64,000 nucleotides of DNA, taken from the NCBI GenBank assembly GCA_024509875.1, contig JAMPIV010018954.1, positions 310,001-374,000 on the forward strand. Reading direction: 5' to 3'. A model generated the notes under the pieces. It saw only the letters and a program-made list of their open reading frames with translations. It was not told where the DNA came from and searched no databases. This stretch comes from Oreohelix idahoensis (lineage: Eukaryota; Mollusca; Gastropoda; Stylommatophora; Oreohelicidae). Both the position numbers and the translations under genes were made by a program. This document shows positions 34,968 through 46,739 of this stretch, piece after piece. Positions within the stretch are counted from its first letter, which is position 1, and each line of letters begins with the position of its first letter.

Positions 34968-37900
34968 ATGTCTACATTTGAGTACTTTATTGAGCAGGGT
35001 AAAGCCCTTGGGAAGACAGGTGATAAATTAGAAGAATTTGCGACTGTTCAATATGCCAAGGCATTGAAGTCGGAAGAAAAGAAAATGAAAGAACAAACTG
35101 AACAAAAGAGAATAGAGGCTGAAATAGAACAAAAGAAACTGCAGATGCAGGTGGAGGAAAAAAGATTTCAAATGGAAATGGAAAAACAAAAAAGAGAAGC
35201 AGAATCTCAGGAGAAGAGGCTTCAGGCTGAAGCTGAAAATAAGAGACTTGAAAAAGAAGCTGAAGAAAAAAAGTTACAGGCCCAGGCTGAAGCTGAAAAT
35301 AAGAGACTTGAAAAAGAAGCTGAAAATAAGAGACTTGAAATAGAGGCTGAAGAAAAAAAGTTACAGGCCCAGGCTGAAGAAAGAAAGTTACAGGCTGAGG
35401 CTGAAGAAAGAAGGTTACAAAGAGAGGCTGATGAGAGAAAAGCAAAAATGGAACATGATGAAAAAATCTTAGCTTTAGAGTTAGAGAAGTTAAAGTTATT
35501 GAACACTGGTAATGCTAATGATGCAAATAAGGTGTCAAATAAGACTAATGCTAAGGATTTCAAGCTTAATCTACCAGCATTTAATCCCTCAATCGATGAT
35601 ATAACATTTTATCTAGATAGATTTGAAAGTGCATGTAATGTGCATAATATAGATAAAACATTATATGTGTATCATCTGTCCAAGATACTTAGAGGTGATG
35701 CTTTGACTTTGTTGAGTATGGTAGATGTGCCTGACAAAAACAACTATGAGGTTGTCAGGGCGGCATTGTTAAAGAAGTACCAACTTAACGAGGACGGATA
35801 TCGTCTTAAATTTAAAACCATGTTACCAGAAACTGGAGTTGAATTCTCTGAATTCATCTCAGGCATCCGTCTTACTTTTTTACGATGGGTTGAGTTGTCT
35901 AAGACAGAAAATACATTTGAAGCTCTTATGGATTTACTACTTAGAGATAAGGTTATGTCTTCTGTTAATGAAGCTTTTCTATCTTTTCTTCATGAGCGTA
36001 AGCCTAAAAACAAAAAAGAAATGGAAGAATACTGTAGCCAGTATGTTACTGCGCATCCGCACATAACCATTAGTAACTCTAAGGTGAAAGAAGGTCTGCC
36101 AGTTGCTTCGGCAGCACCTTATGGCCCAAATTTTATGCGTAAATTTCAGGGTAGCCAGAAAAATTTCAATAAAAAGAGTAATCGTAATTATGCCCAGAAC
36201 CATAGTGATCAATTCCAGGGTGATTCTTCTTCCCAGAACTGGAGACAACCTAATACTACACGTTATTCTACTCCGGTTAACTTTAGAAATTTTCACAAAG
36301 GTAATCGGTATAGAGGAAAATATTTTATGCAGAGACCTCAATACCAAGATAATAGAGGTTCTCAACAACATAGAGATAGTAATGACAGTTATGGAAACTG
36401 GAACTCAAACCAGGATAAAAATTACAGTAGGGACTTTAATGATAATTGCAGAGGCAATAATGGTCGCGGTAGATCGCAACATAAGAGAAAAAGATATCAA
36501 CAGACAAACTCTGTTCAACAAGAATCTCAGGGAGCAGATAAACAGGTTAATAATGATAAAGACCATAATGCTATCGGATGCTCATCTTTTGATTTTGGTA
36601 GGGCAAATAAATGTATCCAATGCAGTACTTTATTTGATCCGAAAACCGTTAGTACTTTAAGCTGTGGTCATCCTTTGCCCGCTCTTCCTGCTAATGTTGC
36701 TCATGATGGGAGAGGTTCTCTTATATTACATAAGGGGCTAGTAAATAGTAATCCAGTCTCAGTGTTGTTTGATTCTGGATGTACTACTGTCGGCGTTAGG
36801 CAATCTCTTGTAGATCCATCCTGTGCTACAGGAAAAGTCATCAAATGTGTCACATTTGGTGGCACGTTAGAAAAGTATCCTACTGCTATAATACACATTG
36901 CTACTCCTTTCTTCACGGGAGAGGTCCACGCGTGTCTACTTCCAAACCCTATTGCGGACCTTATTATTGGTCGTATTCACGGAGTTAGGGAATGTACCCC
37001 ACAGCAGATTGCTGTTTGGGAAGAGCAAAACATTGAAGCTACCAATGCGGTGGTCACAAGAGCACATGCTCTGGATCCACCTCAAACTTCATTAACTAAT
37101 AATGATGAAGTAAATGACCAAGATAGTCACTTGACTATTACACGTGACTCATTTATCAAATTGCAAGAAGAAGATCCTTCTTTACAAAAATTCTTCATTC
37201 TAGCAAAAAAAGGTGATCCTAATCAGAACACTAATAGGAAATCTTGGATTTCTATGAAGAACGGCGTACTTGTACGTATGGTACAAGACTCGACTACGTC
37301 CACTCATTCACAAATTCTTGTGCCTAAGAGCATGAGATTGCAAATATTGCAACATGCTCATGACTCGCAATGTGCTGGACATATGGGTTTTTCCCGTACA
37401 AAGTCGAGGGTTCTTGCGGCTTTCTTTTGGCCATTTGTGAGCAAGGACATACGAATGTACTGTCGCTCTTGCAAAGTATGTCAGGAGGTCAAATCTAAAG
37501 GACCACGACATGCTGCGCCTATCCAGGCTGCTGACATTCCTATTCGCCCTTTTCAAAAAATGGCAATAGATATTATCGGTCCTTTTAGAATTAAGTCGGC
37601 TAGAGGACATCAATTTATCCTTACATGTGTCGATATGTGCACACGTTGGCCAGAGGCAATACCTCTCAAGAGCATCTCAACTGCTGATATCGCAGACGCT
37701 CTTTGGCTGATATTTTCTCGCTTGGGTTTTCCCGGAGAAATATTGTCAGACCATGGCACTCAACTTATATCAGACACTATGTCACAGGTAATGTCTATGC
37801 TACACATTAAAAGGTCTCTCAGCAGTATCTATCACCCAATGTCTAATGGGTTGGTCGAACGTTTAAATAGGACTCTGAAAACTTTACTTGGTAAAATAAC

Positions 37901-39953
37901 TGAGGATCATCCTCAGGATTGGGACAGGGTCTTACCCGCGGCTCTCTTTGCGTATAGAGAGGTCCCCAATGAACATACGGGGTTTTCCCCTTTTGAACTT
38001 GTCTTTGGCGCGCAACCGCGCGGCCCTATGTCTTTACTTCACGATCTAATCACTGCCGATAATATTAGCGATGAGACTCAATCTTCTTATGAGTACGTCA
38101 TTGCTCTTAGGCAAAAGATCATCGAGGCATGCAAACTAGCAACTTCGTCTTCAGAATTTGCTAAAGAAAAGGCAAGGCAGTTTGCAAATAAGAATAGATG
38201 TCTACGACAACTTTGTCCAGGTGACAAAGCTCTCGTTCTACTTCCTTCAAGGGAGAACAGACTTCTAATTGCATGGAAAGGTCCATATGCAATAGTCTCC
38301 AAAATTTCTGATGTCGACTATGTTGTCGATATTGATGGAAAGCATAAAACTTTCCACATAAATATGCTCACAGAATTTTATGAAAGACCTGACTATTTGC
38401 AGCCTATTTTCCAGGCTACGGACAATTCACAAGCAACTCGTGGTCAGTACTCATCTCTGTCAGTTATACAGGATGAGGAAACTACTTTTTCTGATGTCAA
38501 TCTTCCTCTTTCTATGGTCCCACTTTATTCTACGGAATCTTGGAAAAACGTGACCGTTTCTCCAAATCTTTCCGCTGAGGAACATCGACAAGTTTCTTCG
38601 ATGTTGCAAACATTTCAGGATGTTCTTACAGACATCCCGGGACACACACATGTCATAGAACATGACATTGTGCTAACTGATCACAATCCTATCAGAGTCA
38701 GACCATATCCAATACCTATTCATTTCCAGTCTCAAGTCGAAAAAGAGTTGGATGAAATGATACGTTTGGAAATCATTGAACCATCCACTTCAGCATACTC
38801 TTCGTCTATGGTTATTGTTCGAAAGAAGGATAATAACATTCGCATTTGCGTAGATTATCGCAAATTGAACCAAGTTACGAAGTTCGATGCTGAACCTATG
38901 CCTTCATTAGAAGAGCTACTCAATAAACTTTCTAATTCTAGATTCTTTACCAAACTAGATTTGTCTAAAGGTTATTGGCAAGTCCCGCTAACTGAACGTG
39001 CCAAACCTTTTACAGCTTTTTCTACACCTAGGGGTTTATTCCAATGGAATTTCATGCCTTTTGGTCTTATGAACGCCCCTGCTACATTCGTACGCATGAT
39101 GCGGCGAATTCTCGCATATCGTACAGATGTCATAGCATACCTAGATGATATCTGTCTATTCAGTGATTCTTGGGAAGATCATTATTTGGGTTTATACGAA
39201 TTACTGTCTACTCTTCGCGAGTATAACTTGACTGCAAAACCCTCTAAAGCCTTTATAGGATTTAGCGAGATTTCTTTCCTAGGTCATCGGGTTGGTCATG
39301 GTCTTTTAAAGACAGAGGACCACAATGTTTCAAAAATACTTAACATTTCGGTCCCTAAGACGAAGAAACAAGTAAGGAGTCTATTAGGTTTGATTCAATT
39401 CTACGGACGATTCATTCCGAATCTGTCCTCCATTATGGCACCGCTTTCTACTTTATTGAAGAAAGGGTCGCCTAATCTGATCCGCTGGTCTAAAGAATGT
39501 CAATCCTCATTGGACCAGGTTAAAGCCCTATTTTCATCTCCACCTATTCTTAAGTTACCTACTATTGAGAAGACTTTTGTTCTTCGAAGTGACGCCTCGT
39601 CAACAGGGATTGGGGCAGCACTAATGCAGGAGTATTCTGATACTTTGCATCCGGTGATGTATATCTCTAGGAAATTAAACGCTGCAGAAAAGAATTACTC
39701 GGTTTTAGACCGTGAGTTATTGGCTATGGTATGGTCTATTCTGAAGTTACAAAGATTTCTTCTAGGCGCACATTTCATTGTGGAAACCGACCAGAAAGCG
39801 CTTACTGCTATTCAGAGCAAAAACTTGAAGAGCTCGAGGTCCACTCGTTATGCCATAGCTCTTCAACCATTTCATTTCTCGGTTCGAGCTATCCGTGGTT
39901 CGGATAATGTAATGGCAGACATTCTGTCCAGATGTCCACACGATTCCACATGA
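34968..39953 (+). CDS. Gag-Pol polyprotein of element 3 (Gag-PR-INT-RT-RNase H)
   Basis: About 1661 residues in one frame; start chosen at the ATG of MSTFEYF (the frame opens at a TTG, 34959). Numbering below counts from 34959. Long Lys/Glu-rich coiled coil (~15-170) with AEAENKRLEKE-type units, capsid ~198-368 with SCAN-like half (~280-366), Asn/Arg-rich basic tail, Cys/His motif CIQC-x13-CGH, protease DSG (Asp605), H2C2 finger, integrase D871, D931, E967, GPY module, RT YLDD (Asp1396-1397), RNase H from Asp1545. Very similar to element 1 along its whole length, with differences concentrated in the coiled coil and the tail. No stop or frameshift, stop TGA. Likely functional; expression from the 5' LTR is expected, with how Gag:Pol ratio is controlled unknown. 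Confidence 0.96.
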   Translation: MSTFEYFIEQGKALGKTGDKLEEFATVQYAKALKSEEKKMKEQTEQKRIEAEIEQKKLQMQVEEKRFQMEMEKQKREAESQEKRLQAEAENKRLEKEAEEKKLQAQAEAENKRLEKEAENKRLEIEAEEKKLQAQAEERKLQAEAEERRLQREADERKAKMEHDEKILALELEKLKLLNTGNANDANKVSNKTNAKDFKLNLPAFNPSIDDITFYLDRFESACNVHNIDKTLYVYHLSKILRGDALTLLSMVDVPDKNNYEVVRAALLKKYQLNEDGYRLKFKTMLPETGVEFSEFISGIRLTFLRWVELSKTENTFEALMDLLLRDKVMSSVNEAFLSFLHERKPKNKKEMEEYCSQYVTAHPHITISNSKVKEGLPVASAAPYGPNFMRKFQGSQKNFNKKSNRNYAQNHSDQFQGDSSSQNWRQPNTTRYSTPVNFRNFHKGNRYRGKYFMQRPQYQDNRGSQQHRDSNDSYGNWNSNQDKNYSRDFNDNCRGNNGRGRSQHKRKRYQQTNSVQQESQGADKQVNNDKDHNAIGCSSFDFGRANKCIQCSTLFDPKTVSTLSCGHPLPALPANVAHDGRGSLILHKGLVNSNPVSVLFDSGCTTVGVRQSLVDPSCATGKVIKCVTFGGTLEKYPTAIIHIATPFFTGEVHACLLPNPIADLIIGRIHGVRECTPQQIAVWEEQNIEATNAVVTRAHALDPPQTSLTNNDEVNDQDSHLTITRDSFIKLQEEDPSLQKFFILAKKGDPNQNTNRKSWISMKNGVLVRMVQDSTTSTHSQILVPKSMRLQILQHAHDSQCAGHMGFSRTKSRVLAAFFWPFVSKDIRMYCRSCKVCQEVKSKGPRHAAPIQAADIPIRPFQKMAIDIIGPFRIKSARGHQFILTCVDMCTRWPEAIPLKSISTADIADALWLIFSRLGFPGEILSDHGTQLISDTMSQVMSMLHIKRSLSSIYHPMSNGLVERLNRTLKTLLGKITEDHPQDWDRVLPAALFAYREVPNEHTGFSPFELVFGAQPRGPMSLLHDLITADNISDETQSSYEYVIALRQKIIEACKLATSSSEFAKEKARQFANKNRCLRQLCPGDKALVLLPSRENRLLIAWKGPYAIVSKISDVDYVVDIDGKHKTFHINMLTEFYERPDYLQPIFQATDNSQATRGQYSSLSVIQDEETTFSDVNLPLSMVPLYSTESWKNVTVSPNLSAEEHRQVSSMLQTFQDVLTDIPGHTHVIEHDIVLTDHNPIRVRPYPIPIHFQSQVEKELDEMIRLEIIEPSTSAYSSSMVIVRKKDNNIRICVDYRKLNQVTKFDAEPMPSLEELLNKLSNSRFFTKLDLSKGYWQVPLTERAKPFTAFSTPRGLFQWNFMPFGLMNAPATFVRMMRRILAYRTDVIAYLDDICLFSDSWEDHYLGLYELLSTLREYNLTAKPSKAFIGFSEISFLGHRVGHGLLKTEDHNVSKILNISVPKTKKQVRSLLGLIQFYGRFIPNLSSIMAPLSTLLKKGSPNLIRWSKECQSSLDQVKALFSSPPILKLPTIEKTFVLRSDASSTGIGAALMQEYSDTLHPVMYISRKLNAAEKNYSVLDRELLAMVWSILKLQRFLLGAHFIVETDQKALTAIQSKNLKSSRSTRYAIALQPFHFSVRAIRGSDNVMADILSRCPHDST

Positions 39954-40714
39954 TTCTTCTGTCATATATATATATTTCCTGATATACAGTCCAATGTTAT
40001 AATGACATGTTAGTAGATTTTGTCTCACTTTTTTTTTTTTTTTGAGGGAAATTTATAACATTGTACCATGTAATTATCTAAGAAGGCTTAGTTAGTGATA
40101 TACGGGCCAAAAGATCACTCGGCCACATTTAAATAAATTATTTTCAGGATTGTATTAAGAAATTTACCAGTTGTCTTTAAGATTTGTGTTATTGATATTT
40201 TCGCAGCACATCATTGAAGTCTGCGAGTTTATGTCCATTGTGGAACTTTGAGGATATCAAGTCCTGTCCTACATTGGGAGCGGATGATGTCCCATCTTCT
40301 TCTATTGAATGTTTTGTGTCACCGAAGAGCAACACATGTATTACTTATTAATTACTGTTACTTTATATAATGTAATAATATAGTGCGGTATATTAGTAAA
40401 TTACACCGCTATTTGCAACACATTGTATGATAACACATAATATATTTAATTTCATATATTGGTATGAGTATAATTTGATTGTCATTATGTTGTTGCCATC
40501 ATTGTGGCGTGTGTTGGTGGCACCTTCCTGGAATATATCAGCGTATACTTAGATAAATTTTTTCTCTAAGGATCTGAGATATGATCTCAGTGTCGCTCCA
40601 TGCGTTGAGCTAATTTGTTAGGTATATATCCACGCATCATACGTGCGTTAGGAGCCTAGATTTTTTCCGGCTCCAGGATTTAAAAAAAAAAAAATGTCCC
40701 ATTTTTTTTTTTTT
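39954..40714 (+). other. 3' untranslated region of element 3
   Basis: Non-coding. GTTGGTGGCACCTTCC at about 40509-40525; A13-TGTCCCA-T13 hairpin at 40682-40714; CGTGCGTTAGGAGCC near 40640, similar to element 1 CGTGCGTTTTGAGCC. Confidence 0.75.
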
Positions 40715-40732
40715 CCAGGGAGGGTGCGGTAA
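40715..40732 (+). other. Polypurine tract of element 3
   Basis: CCAGGGAGGGTGCGGTAA immediately before the 3' LTR TGTTACG. Confidence 0.85.
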
Positions 40733-42122
40733 TGTTACGCACGGATCATTATTATTTTTCGTTTGTATAAACATTTTTTTCATATGTATGATCATTTTTT
40801 TGACTGAAGTGTGTATTATGTTTTCTATGGTCAAAGGGACATAATCCGAGTTATCGAGACTACAATTTGTTAGGAGTTGCCTTCTCTTGTATAGAGACAC
40901 GTTCGGTCTATAATTTCTTGAACGAAGCGTGACCACATCTCCTTATTTGGTAGTATCAGTCAACTATGGTAGATGTCTGAAACCTTTCTTAACGCTTCTT
41001 TTCATGACCATAAAGGCGCGACTGTGTAAGACTTTTATCTCGAATGTTCTTCGAATCGTCTTATTGTGAACGGCAACTCAGAGATTGTCGTTCTGCGCAT
41101 GTCAAACCGGGAGTTCGTTCTGTGTGTTCCGCCCAGTTGGGGCAGTTTAGAAATGGTTTAAGAAGCGAGCAGACGCAACTGCGTCTTGTGATTCTCTGAG
41201 GGAAATACAGTGTCTTAGTGAGTTAGTTAGCTAACTAGACTATTTCCCAGTATTATGCAGCCTGCCTGGAGGCATATGTTCATGGTTGATTTTCCGAAAT
41301 AAGGTAATTCCTCTTGTATCGAACTTTATGCTATCGTCTAGAGGTTCGTCATTTTGTCGCCTATTTGCTCGCCTGTGTGATGCAAAATGGAGAGGTACTT
41401 TGACTAGGATTAAGTCACCAGTATCTGTATACCTGAACTAGTTAAATATATATGGGTCGCTCTAGACCAACAAGACTGTTGTCTGTGTTCCAGGATTCGT
41501 TATATCAGAGATCACGTCCACGTCCAAGTCAGATGGTTAGACTTAGGAACATTATAAAGGTCGAGCTGACCTGTAGCCCATGTATGCTATTCACGTGCAG
41601 ACAGTGAACGGACTTATTGTATACAACTGATCTGCTAGCATCAGAATGGGAGCATTTATTATTGTTTATGAACATTGAAGATCTGTAGCTGACACTGTTG
41701 CAGAAGTTATAGAAATTATTATTATTTATACAGCTTCACGAACTAGCACTCGATGATTGATGAATTTCTGAATCTATTGAACTGTGATGTCTTATGACGC
41801 ATATATACAACAGCTATCATTGCTGACTACAGAAATTGTTTTCAATGTGCCATATCATCTTGCTGAACTCGTTAACCATGTTGATGTCATAAGTATCATG
41901 ACTGTTTTGTGGCGTGCAATAAATGAAAGAAACTTATACAACGAAGTTACCCTTTCTATGACTCTACACGTCATGTTGCCTGTGTGATAACCCTGTGAAC
42001 TGTTCCACTACCACATACACAGCAACATCCTAAATCAGAGAAGACACCTACATCTTACACTTTAACACCAGGTGTCGATAAGGGTGGCAAGTTACCACTT
42101 CAGCACAAATCCACCCTTATCA
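40733..42122 (+). repeat. 3' LTR of element 3
   Basis: 1390 bases, near-identical to the 5' LTR. Poly(A) signal 41918-41923. Ends at CA followed by target duplication CTCAT. Confidence 0.97.
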
Positions 42123-42733
42123 CTCATGTTCTCTTATTGCTTTTCTCTCTTCAGCTTCTCTATCTAATCTTCTCTGTTCTGCAGCAGCTTCTAATTTTTT
42201 CTGTTCTGCAGCAGCAGCAACTTCTAATTTTTTTCTGTTCTGCAGCAGCTTCTAATTTCTTCTGTTCTGCAGCAACTTCTAATTTTTTCTGTTCTGCAGC
42301 AACTTCTAATTTTTTCTGTTCTGCAGCAACTTCTAATTTTTTCTGCTCTGCATCAGCTTCCAATTTTCTCTGTTCTGCCTCAAATCTCCTTTCCTCCATT
42401 TGCATCTGCAATTTCTTTAGTTCAGCAGCAGTATCAGCTTCTTTTTCTAATCTTTTTTCTTCAGCCAGAGCTTTTTTTTCTCCAGCAGCAGCTTCTCTTT
42501 CTAATCTTTTTTCTTCAGCCAGAGCTTTTTTTTCTTCTATTTGAAGTTTTCTCTCCTCAGCCGCAGCTTTTTTTTTCCTCAGCAGCAGCTTTTCTTTCTT
42601 CAACAGCAGCAGCAGTTTTTTTCTCTTCTGCAGCTAATGCTTTGTCATATTGAGCAACAGCCCATTGTTCTAAGTCTTTTCCAGTCTTATCAAGAGATTT
42701 TCCTTGTGCAATGAAATAATCTAATGTAGACAT
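42123..42733 (-). pseudogene. N-terminal Gag of element 2 (coiled coil), frameshifted
   Basis: ATG at 42733 reads MSTLDYFIAQGKSLDKTG, the same N-terminus as elements 1 and 3. A Lys/Glu/Ala-rich coiled coil follows, built of tandem AEQKKLEVA-type 9-residue units. Two one-base expansions break it: 9 T on the plus strand at 42568-42576 and 7 T at 42228-42234. The part up to the CTCAT duplication continues across element 3 into 31955. Confidence 0.9.
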
Positions 42734-44036
42734 ATTGTCTTCTTAAATCAGAAACCTGAAAAAGTAAATAAATTACCCTATTTCATTTTAATGGGAGACA
42801 AGTCTATACCATAGACTTAGTCTTAGTCCAAACTTGTATGGTTTATAATAACCAATGATAACTTGAGTACCTATGGACAACAATAACTGTATCTCAAATA
42901 CTGTGGGGAGACAAGCCTTACAAAGGTCTTGTATACCTCAATGTAATCAAAGATCACTTGAGTACCTGTGGAAAAAATATTTCCCTTTACCAATCACTTT
43001 GGGAGACAAGCCTTACAAAGGTCTTGTACATTTTGTTTTATAACAATAACAATCATAAAGTACTGATCTGTACTATACTATCAGTGTATACCACTATACG
43101 TCATATGTCAACTAAAGATATTACAAAGGACAAACAAGAAAAGACAATATGAACACATTTGCAGAGATCAAATTAAATTAAATAGGAGAAATGAAAAAAA
43201 ATGATCACAGAAACCGTGATGATAACTGCCATAATATAACAAGACAAATAACGCCACAGTGTATAAACATAAGGGTGTAAAAAACTGAAATGAAAGGAAT
43301 GATGAGACCTACAATTATACAAACAAATCAAACAAAACTAAGGAACACAAAATTATTACCAAAAACAACGAAGAAAAGAACACCTCATCACAACTAACAG
43401 AAATAGCAGCAAATTGTTGCTAACAAATTTCCAATTAAGAAAATGTGTACCTATAGAATACTAGTCCAGACCAATGTCACTCGGCATACCTTGTACTAGT
43501 CACACAGAACATAAACTAATTTAATACATAACAAATAACATGTAAGCATAAATAGCATATAGCATACAATATAATTTATGTCATGAATGGAATGTGTTGC
43601 AGGTATAGTGTTGTAAAGCAGGCACAGTTTATTTTAATACTAATAACTTGCCACTTTATTCAGTAATAGATTTAATTTTAAACTATTACACTGTCAATTT
43701 TTCTCTGTTGAGCATATGAAGATCCAACGATGAACTATGCACTTTATGTTCAACAACACTGTGATTCTTCTGTACGTTGAGAAATGTCAACAATACTGCT
43801 CCAGATATTTTCTACACTTGATACCACTGTCCTGTGTAATACTGTCTGTACAGCGAAAAACTGTCAACAAGCGCTGACCTAGATACAGCATCCTATCGGT
43901 AATACAGGTCAAGCTGACATCGACTGTATAGCTGTCCTACTGGTGTTGATGTGTTCAAACAAATGTTCTTTCAGCTGTAAACTGCGATTCTCAACACAAA
44001 ACTGCGTAAGCTGGACCCAGGAATCTGGCTCGCCAC
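42734..44036 (-). other. Leader and primer site of element 2
   Basis: Non-coding. A TGGCGAGCCAGATTCC-like primer site starts one base after the LTR, at 44035 going down. TTTCAGGTTTCTG lies 23 bases before the Gag ATG (AG at 42757-42756), matching the acceptor-like sites of elements 1 and 3. Repeated GGAGACAAGCCTTACAAAGG at 42905 and 43004 on the plus strand. Confidence 0.7.
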
Positions 44037-45549
44037 TGTAAAGTTTCTTTTCTTCTTTCCACTCTGTAAAGTGTCAGTCTGTATGCTCTGTAAGGAAGAG
44101 TGGTGTGTTGTTGAGATCAGGCATGCTCCAGTCTACCCAGCTGTAAATGGGTAACTCACCCTAGTCCTGAGTTAGGGAAGGCAAAGGCTCCAGGGGAAGC
44201 AGGCCCTAAACTTGGTCACTTCAACCGACGCAGGATGGTGTATGTATGAAGTAGAAGTGTAGAGTGTGATTACCGCGAATGGTGTACTGTTCGTGTGCTG
44301 ACCAATATAACCACTCATACACTTGTGTCTACAAGGCACCAATGCAGACTGCTGGAATCTTTGTTTACTCAATTTATTCAGACGTACACACTGGGACATA
44401 CGAGTACATCATGGTATGTTGACATATCAATTTGTAGGTATACATAGCAGATCTGAAGTCATGACACATTCAGAAATAATGGGCAGTACATCAAAAGTTC
44501 AATGTCATGATACATTATGGCCGCATCCCCCTATCTGACTATACGCGTCAGTGAAGGCAGATCGATAAATAACTAAAGTTACTTGACGTCCATAGTTTGT
44601 AGTATATATTATGAAACCACGAAAGAGGGGTTTCTTGCAAGATTGAGATCTCCCGGTCACTGTCCGATAATAGGATAAATAATCTGTTCTCTTGGCAGTG
44701 ATCAAAACATATGATGACCGAAATCTAACATGGCTGCCTCCCTGAGTTGTCGTTCACTCATTCATAGGAAGGAGAATATAAGCCAGAGTTAATTTATAAT
44801 GGGTATATAAATGATTTCATAAATGTTTCCATACAGCTCTACGGTGATCAGGTTAATTCACGTAGCCATAACCGCTGTAGGAAAGTCTGTCATCTTTGTC
44901 GATACAAAACACGACCCTAGCGATACGAAGCACAATGTTCCATCTAGGTCGAATCGACATGAGATCATCAAAATAGGGTCTGGCAATACATGGAGTCCGA
45001 ATTATACATTGTACCGTACCTTAGGAGAGTCTCTAACATAAACTATAGTAGAGATACCATCTCTTTTAGAAGAAAACCACTTCATGAATTATATTTCCTT
45101 AAGAATCTACCAGCCCTTTGAAAAGTGCGTACACGCCATTATCACGGTACATCGGAACTCATCACGACTTGTCAAGACAACTCATACTTCCGCTAGACCG
45201 GAATAATAAGAATCTAGTCCCTCCTACCCATCCAAAATATACAATATAGGACTGATTCTACTTGTACTAATAATATGTAATACATATGAATTCAGGCCAT
45301 AAACACAATAAGCAAATTAATATATTTTCTGGCCCTAAAAAATAAGTACAAACGTAAGCGCAATATCCTTGCGCCGGATCAATATCCAGAACGATTACTC
45401 CTTAATCAAAAGTGTGAATCAAACATGGATTCTCTCGCTTTTACTATAGACAGCATTTTCATACACAAATGAATGAATGTCTATATTTTTTTCATATTAA
45501 ATAGCCATATCGATTTTTGTAATATGTGCGTCAAAATATGCACGCAACA
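44037..45549 (-). repeat. 5' LTR of element 2
   Basis: 1513 bases, TG...CA on the minus strand. Poly(A) signal 44373-44378. Contains a 74-bp segment (44935-45008) missing from the 3' LTR. Confidence 0.93.
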
Positions 45550-46309
45550 GTAACAGTACTATAATATTTACAACCTGCATTAAAGTTAACATAATGTTAC
45601 AGAATTTGTCTATTTCGTAGGCGATTGCCTATTGAATTTCAGTTCACTCTCAGCAAGCCAGTCTCTTATAAATGTAATGAATGTAGTCTACAGGACATAG
45701 CAGAAAACACGTTGCAACTTAGTGCATATACAAATAACAGATGCTGCATATTACTATAAGCATGGATGGGAAGTAAAGGAAATGAGACTGCAGTTAAGGA
45801 AGCAAAATGTGAATAAGCAGTTTTCATCAAATATAGGTAAAATGGAGCAAAACAGAGATAAAAGTTTAAAAAAAATGTTTTGGCAAAACAGTTAACGGAA
45901 GATTGGAACCAAAGCCATAATGCTAGACATGCTCATCAGCTGCTGAAAGATCCAACAAAAACACTGTGCAATAAGAAACTGCATGGGTTGTAACTAACAA
46001 CAGGGCATTTTTATGAAAGTACAATCCTTCTGCGTAAACTACCATAGCAACTATCTGCTAACGCGTTATGGATAGTAAAAAGTAAGAAAACCGTAACAGA
46101 ATACGTCAAAACACACAATTTCACACCTCCGCTAGAAACTATGCTAAAATTTACCTACTCATGCAGCAATGCAACATAGCAAAAGATTGCATTATCAATA
46201 CATGATTTAGCATATATTTAAACAAGATGTACTGATGAGGACAATTAGGGATGAACAAACACATTAACATAGTATTATTCACCAAACACATTCAATGAAA
46301 AAACGTGGT
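45550..46309. other. Target duplication of element 2 and unassigned DNA
   Basis: GTAAC at 45550-45554 is the right target duplication. The rest shows nothing I recognise. Confidence 0.5.
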
Positions 46310-46700
46310 AAACATAATCAATCAATCAATACCCTTTAGCTGCCCAAAGAGCCGAGGCCTTCAGCAAACACACACCAAGTCCTCCTGTAAAGTGCCATCA
46401 TCAAACACACACCAAGTCCTTCTGTCACGTGCCATCATCTCAAGTTCTCTCCACGTCTTCCTTATCATTATTACTTCTGTCTCCAGTTTCCTTCCCCATG
46501 TTCTTTGGCTACATCTGCTTGTCTTTTGCTGGAGCTTCTAGAACAAGGATGGCCTTGTAATTATATCAACAGGTTTACTCATTGTGTGTCATATCCATCG
46601 CTAGCATCTTCTTTTCATATCTTGTTCCACCGGCACTTGTCTGGTTCTTGTCGTCAGTCAACATTGGTGGCTTGTCGTTCATGTCAATCTTTCTATTCTA
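46310..46700 (-). pseudogene. LINE 3'-end relic, minus strand
   Basis: Reading minus, a decayed tail has a segment like RQVPVEQ (46620-46655), then HTMSKPVDIITRPSLF, and ends in an (ATTG)n-type tract at about 46310-46330. One unit of the 36-bp repeat at 49090-49345 is present here as a single copy. It faces the plus-strand relic at 46740-47030. Confidence 0.6.
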
Positions 46701-46739
46701 CGCTGGGAAAAACAGCAAAAGAAATGCAAGAAATAGATT

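Larger units (their letters stand above)
31961..42122 (+). mobile_element. Element 3: intact Gmr1-like LTR retrotransposon nested in element 2
   Basis: 10.16 kb, TG...CA LTRs 31961-33345 and 40733-42122 that differ by a few indels (a 6-base CACGTC addition near 41520 and homopolymer changes), CTCAT target duplications, primer site, single Gag-Pol frame, polypurine tract. Inserted in opposite orientation into the gag of element 2. Everything needed for autonomy appears present, so this is the best candidate for an active element in the window. Confidence 0.97.
25632..45549 (-). mobile_element. Element 2: Gmr1-like LTR retrotransposon interrupted by element 3
   Basis: On the minus strand: 5' LTR 45549-44037, leader, gag start at 42733, gag interrupted at 42123/31960 by the whole of element 3, then gag remainder, protease, integrase, RT and RNase H to 27477, polypurine tract and 3' LTR 27073-25632. 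It is bounded by GTAAC on both sides. Without element 3 it would be ~9.75 kb. The LTRs are nearly identical except for a 74-bp segment (44935-45008) found only in the 5' LTR. The reading frame has four one-base shifts as well as the insertion, so this copy cannot make Gag-Pol. Confidence 0.95.
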
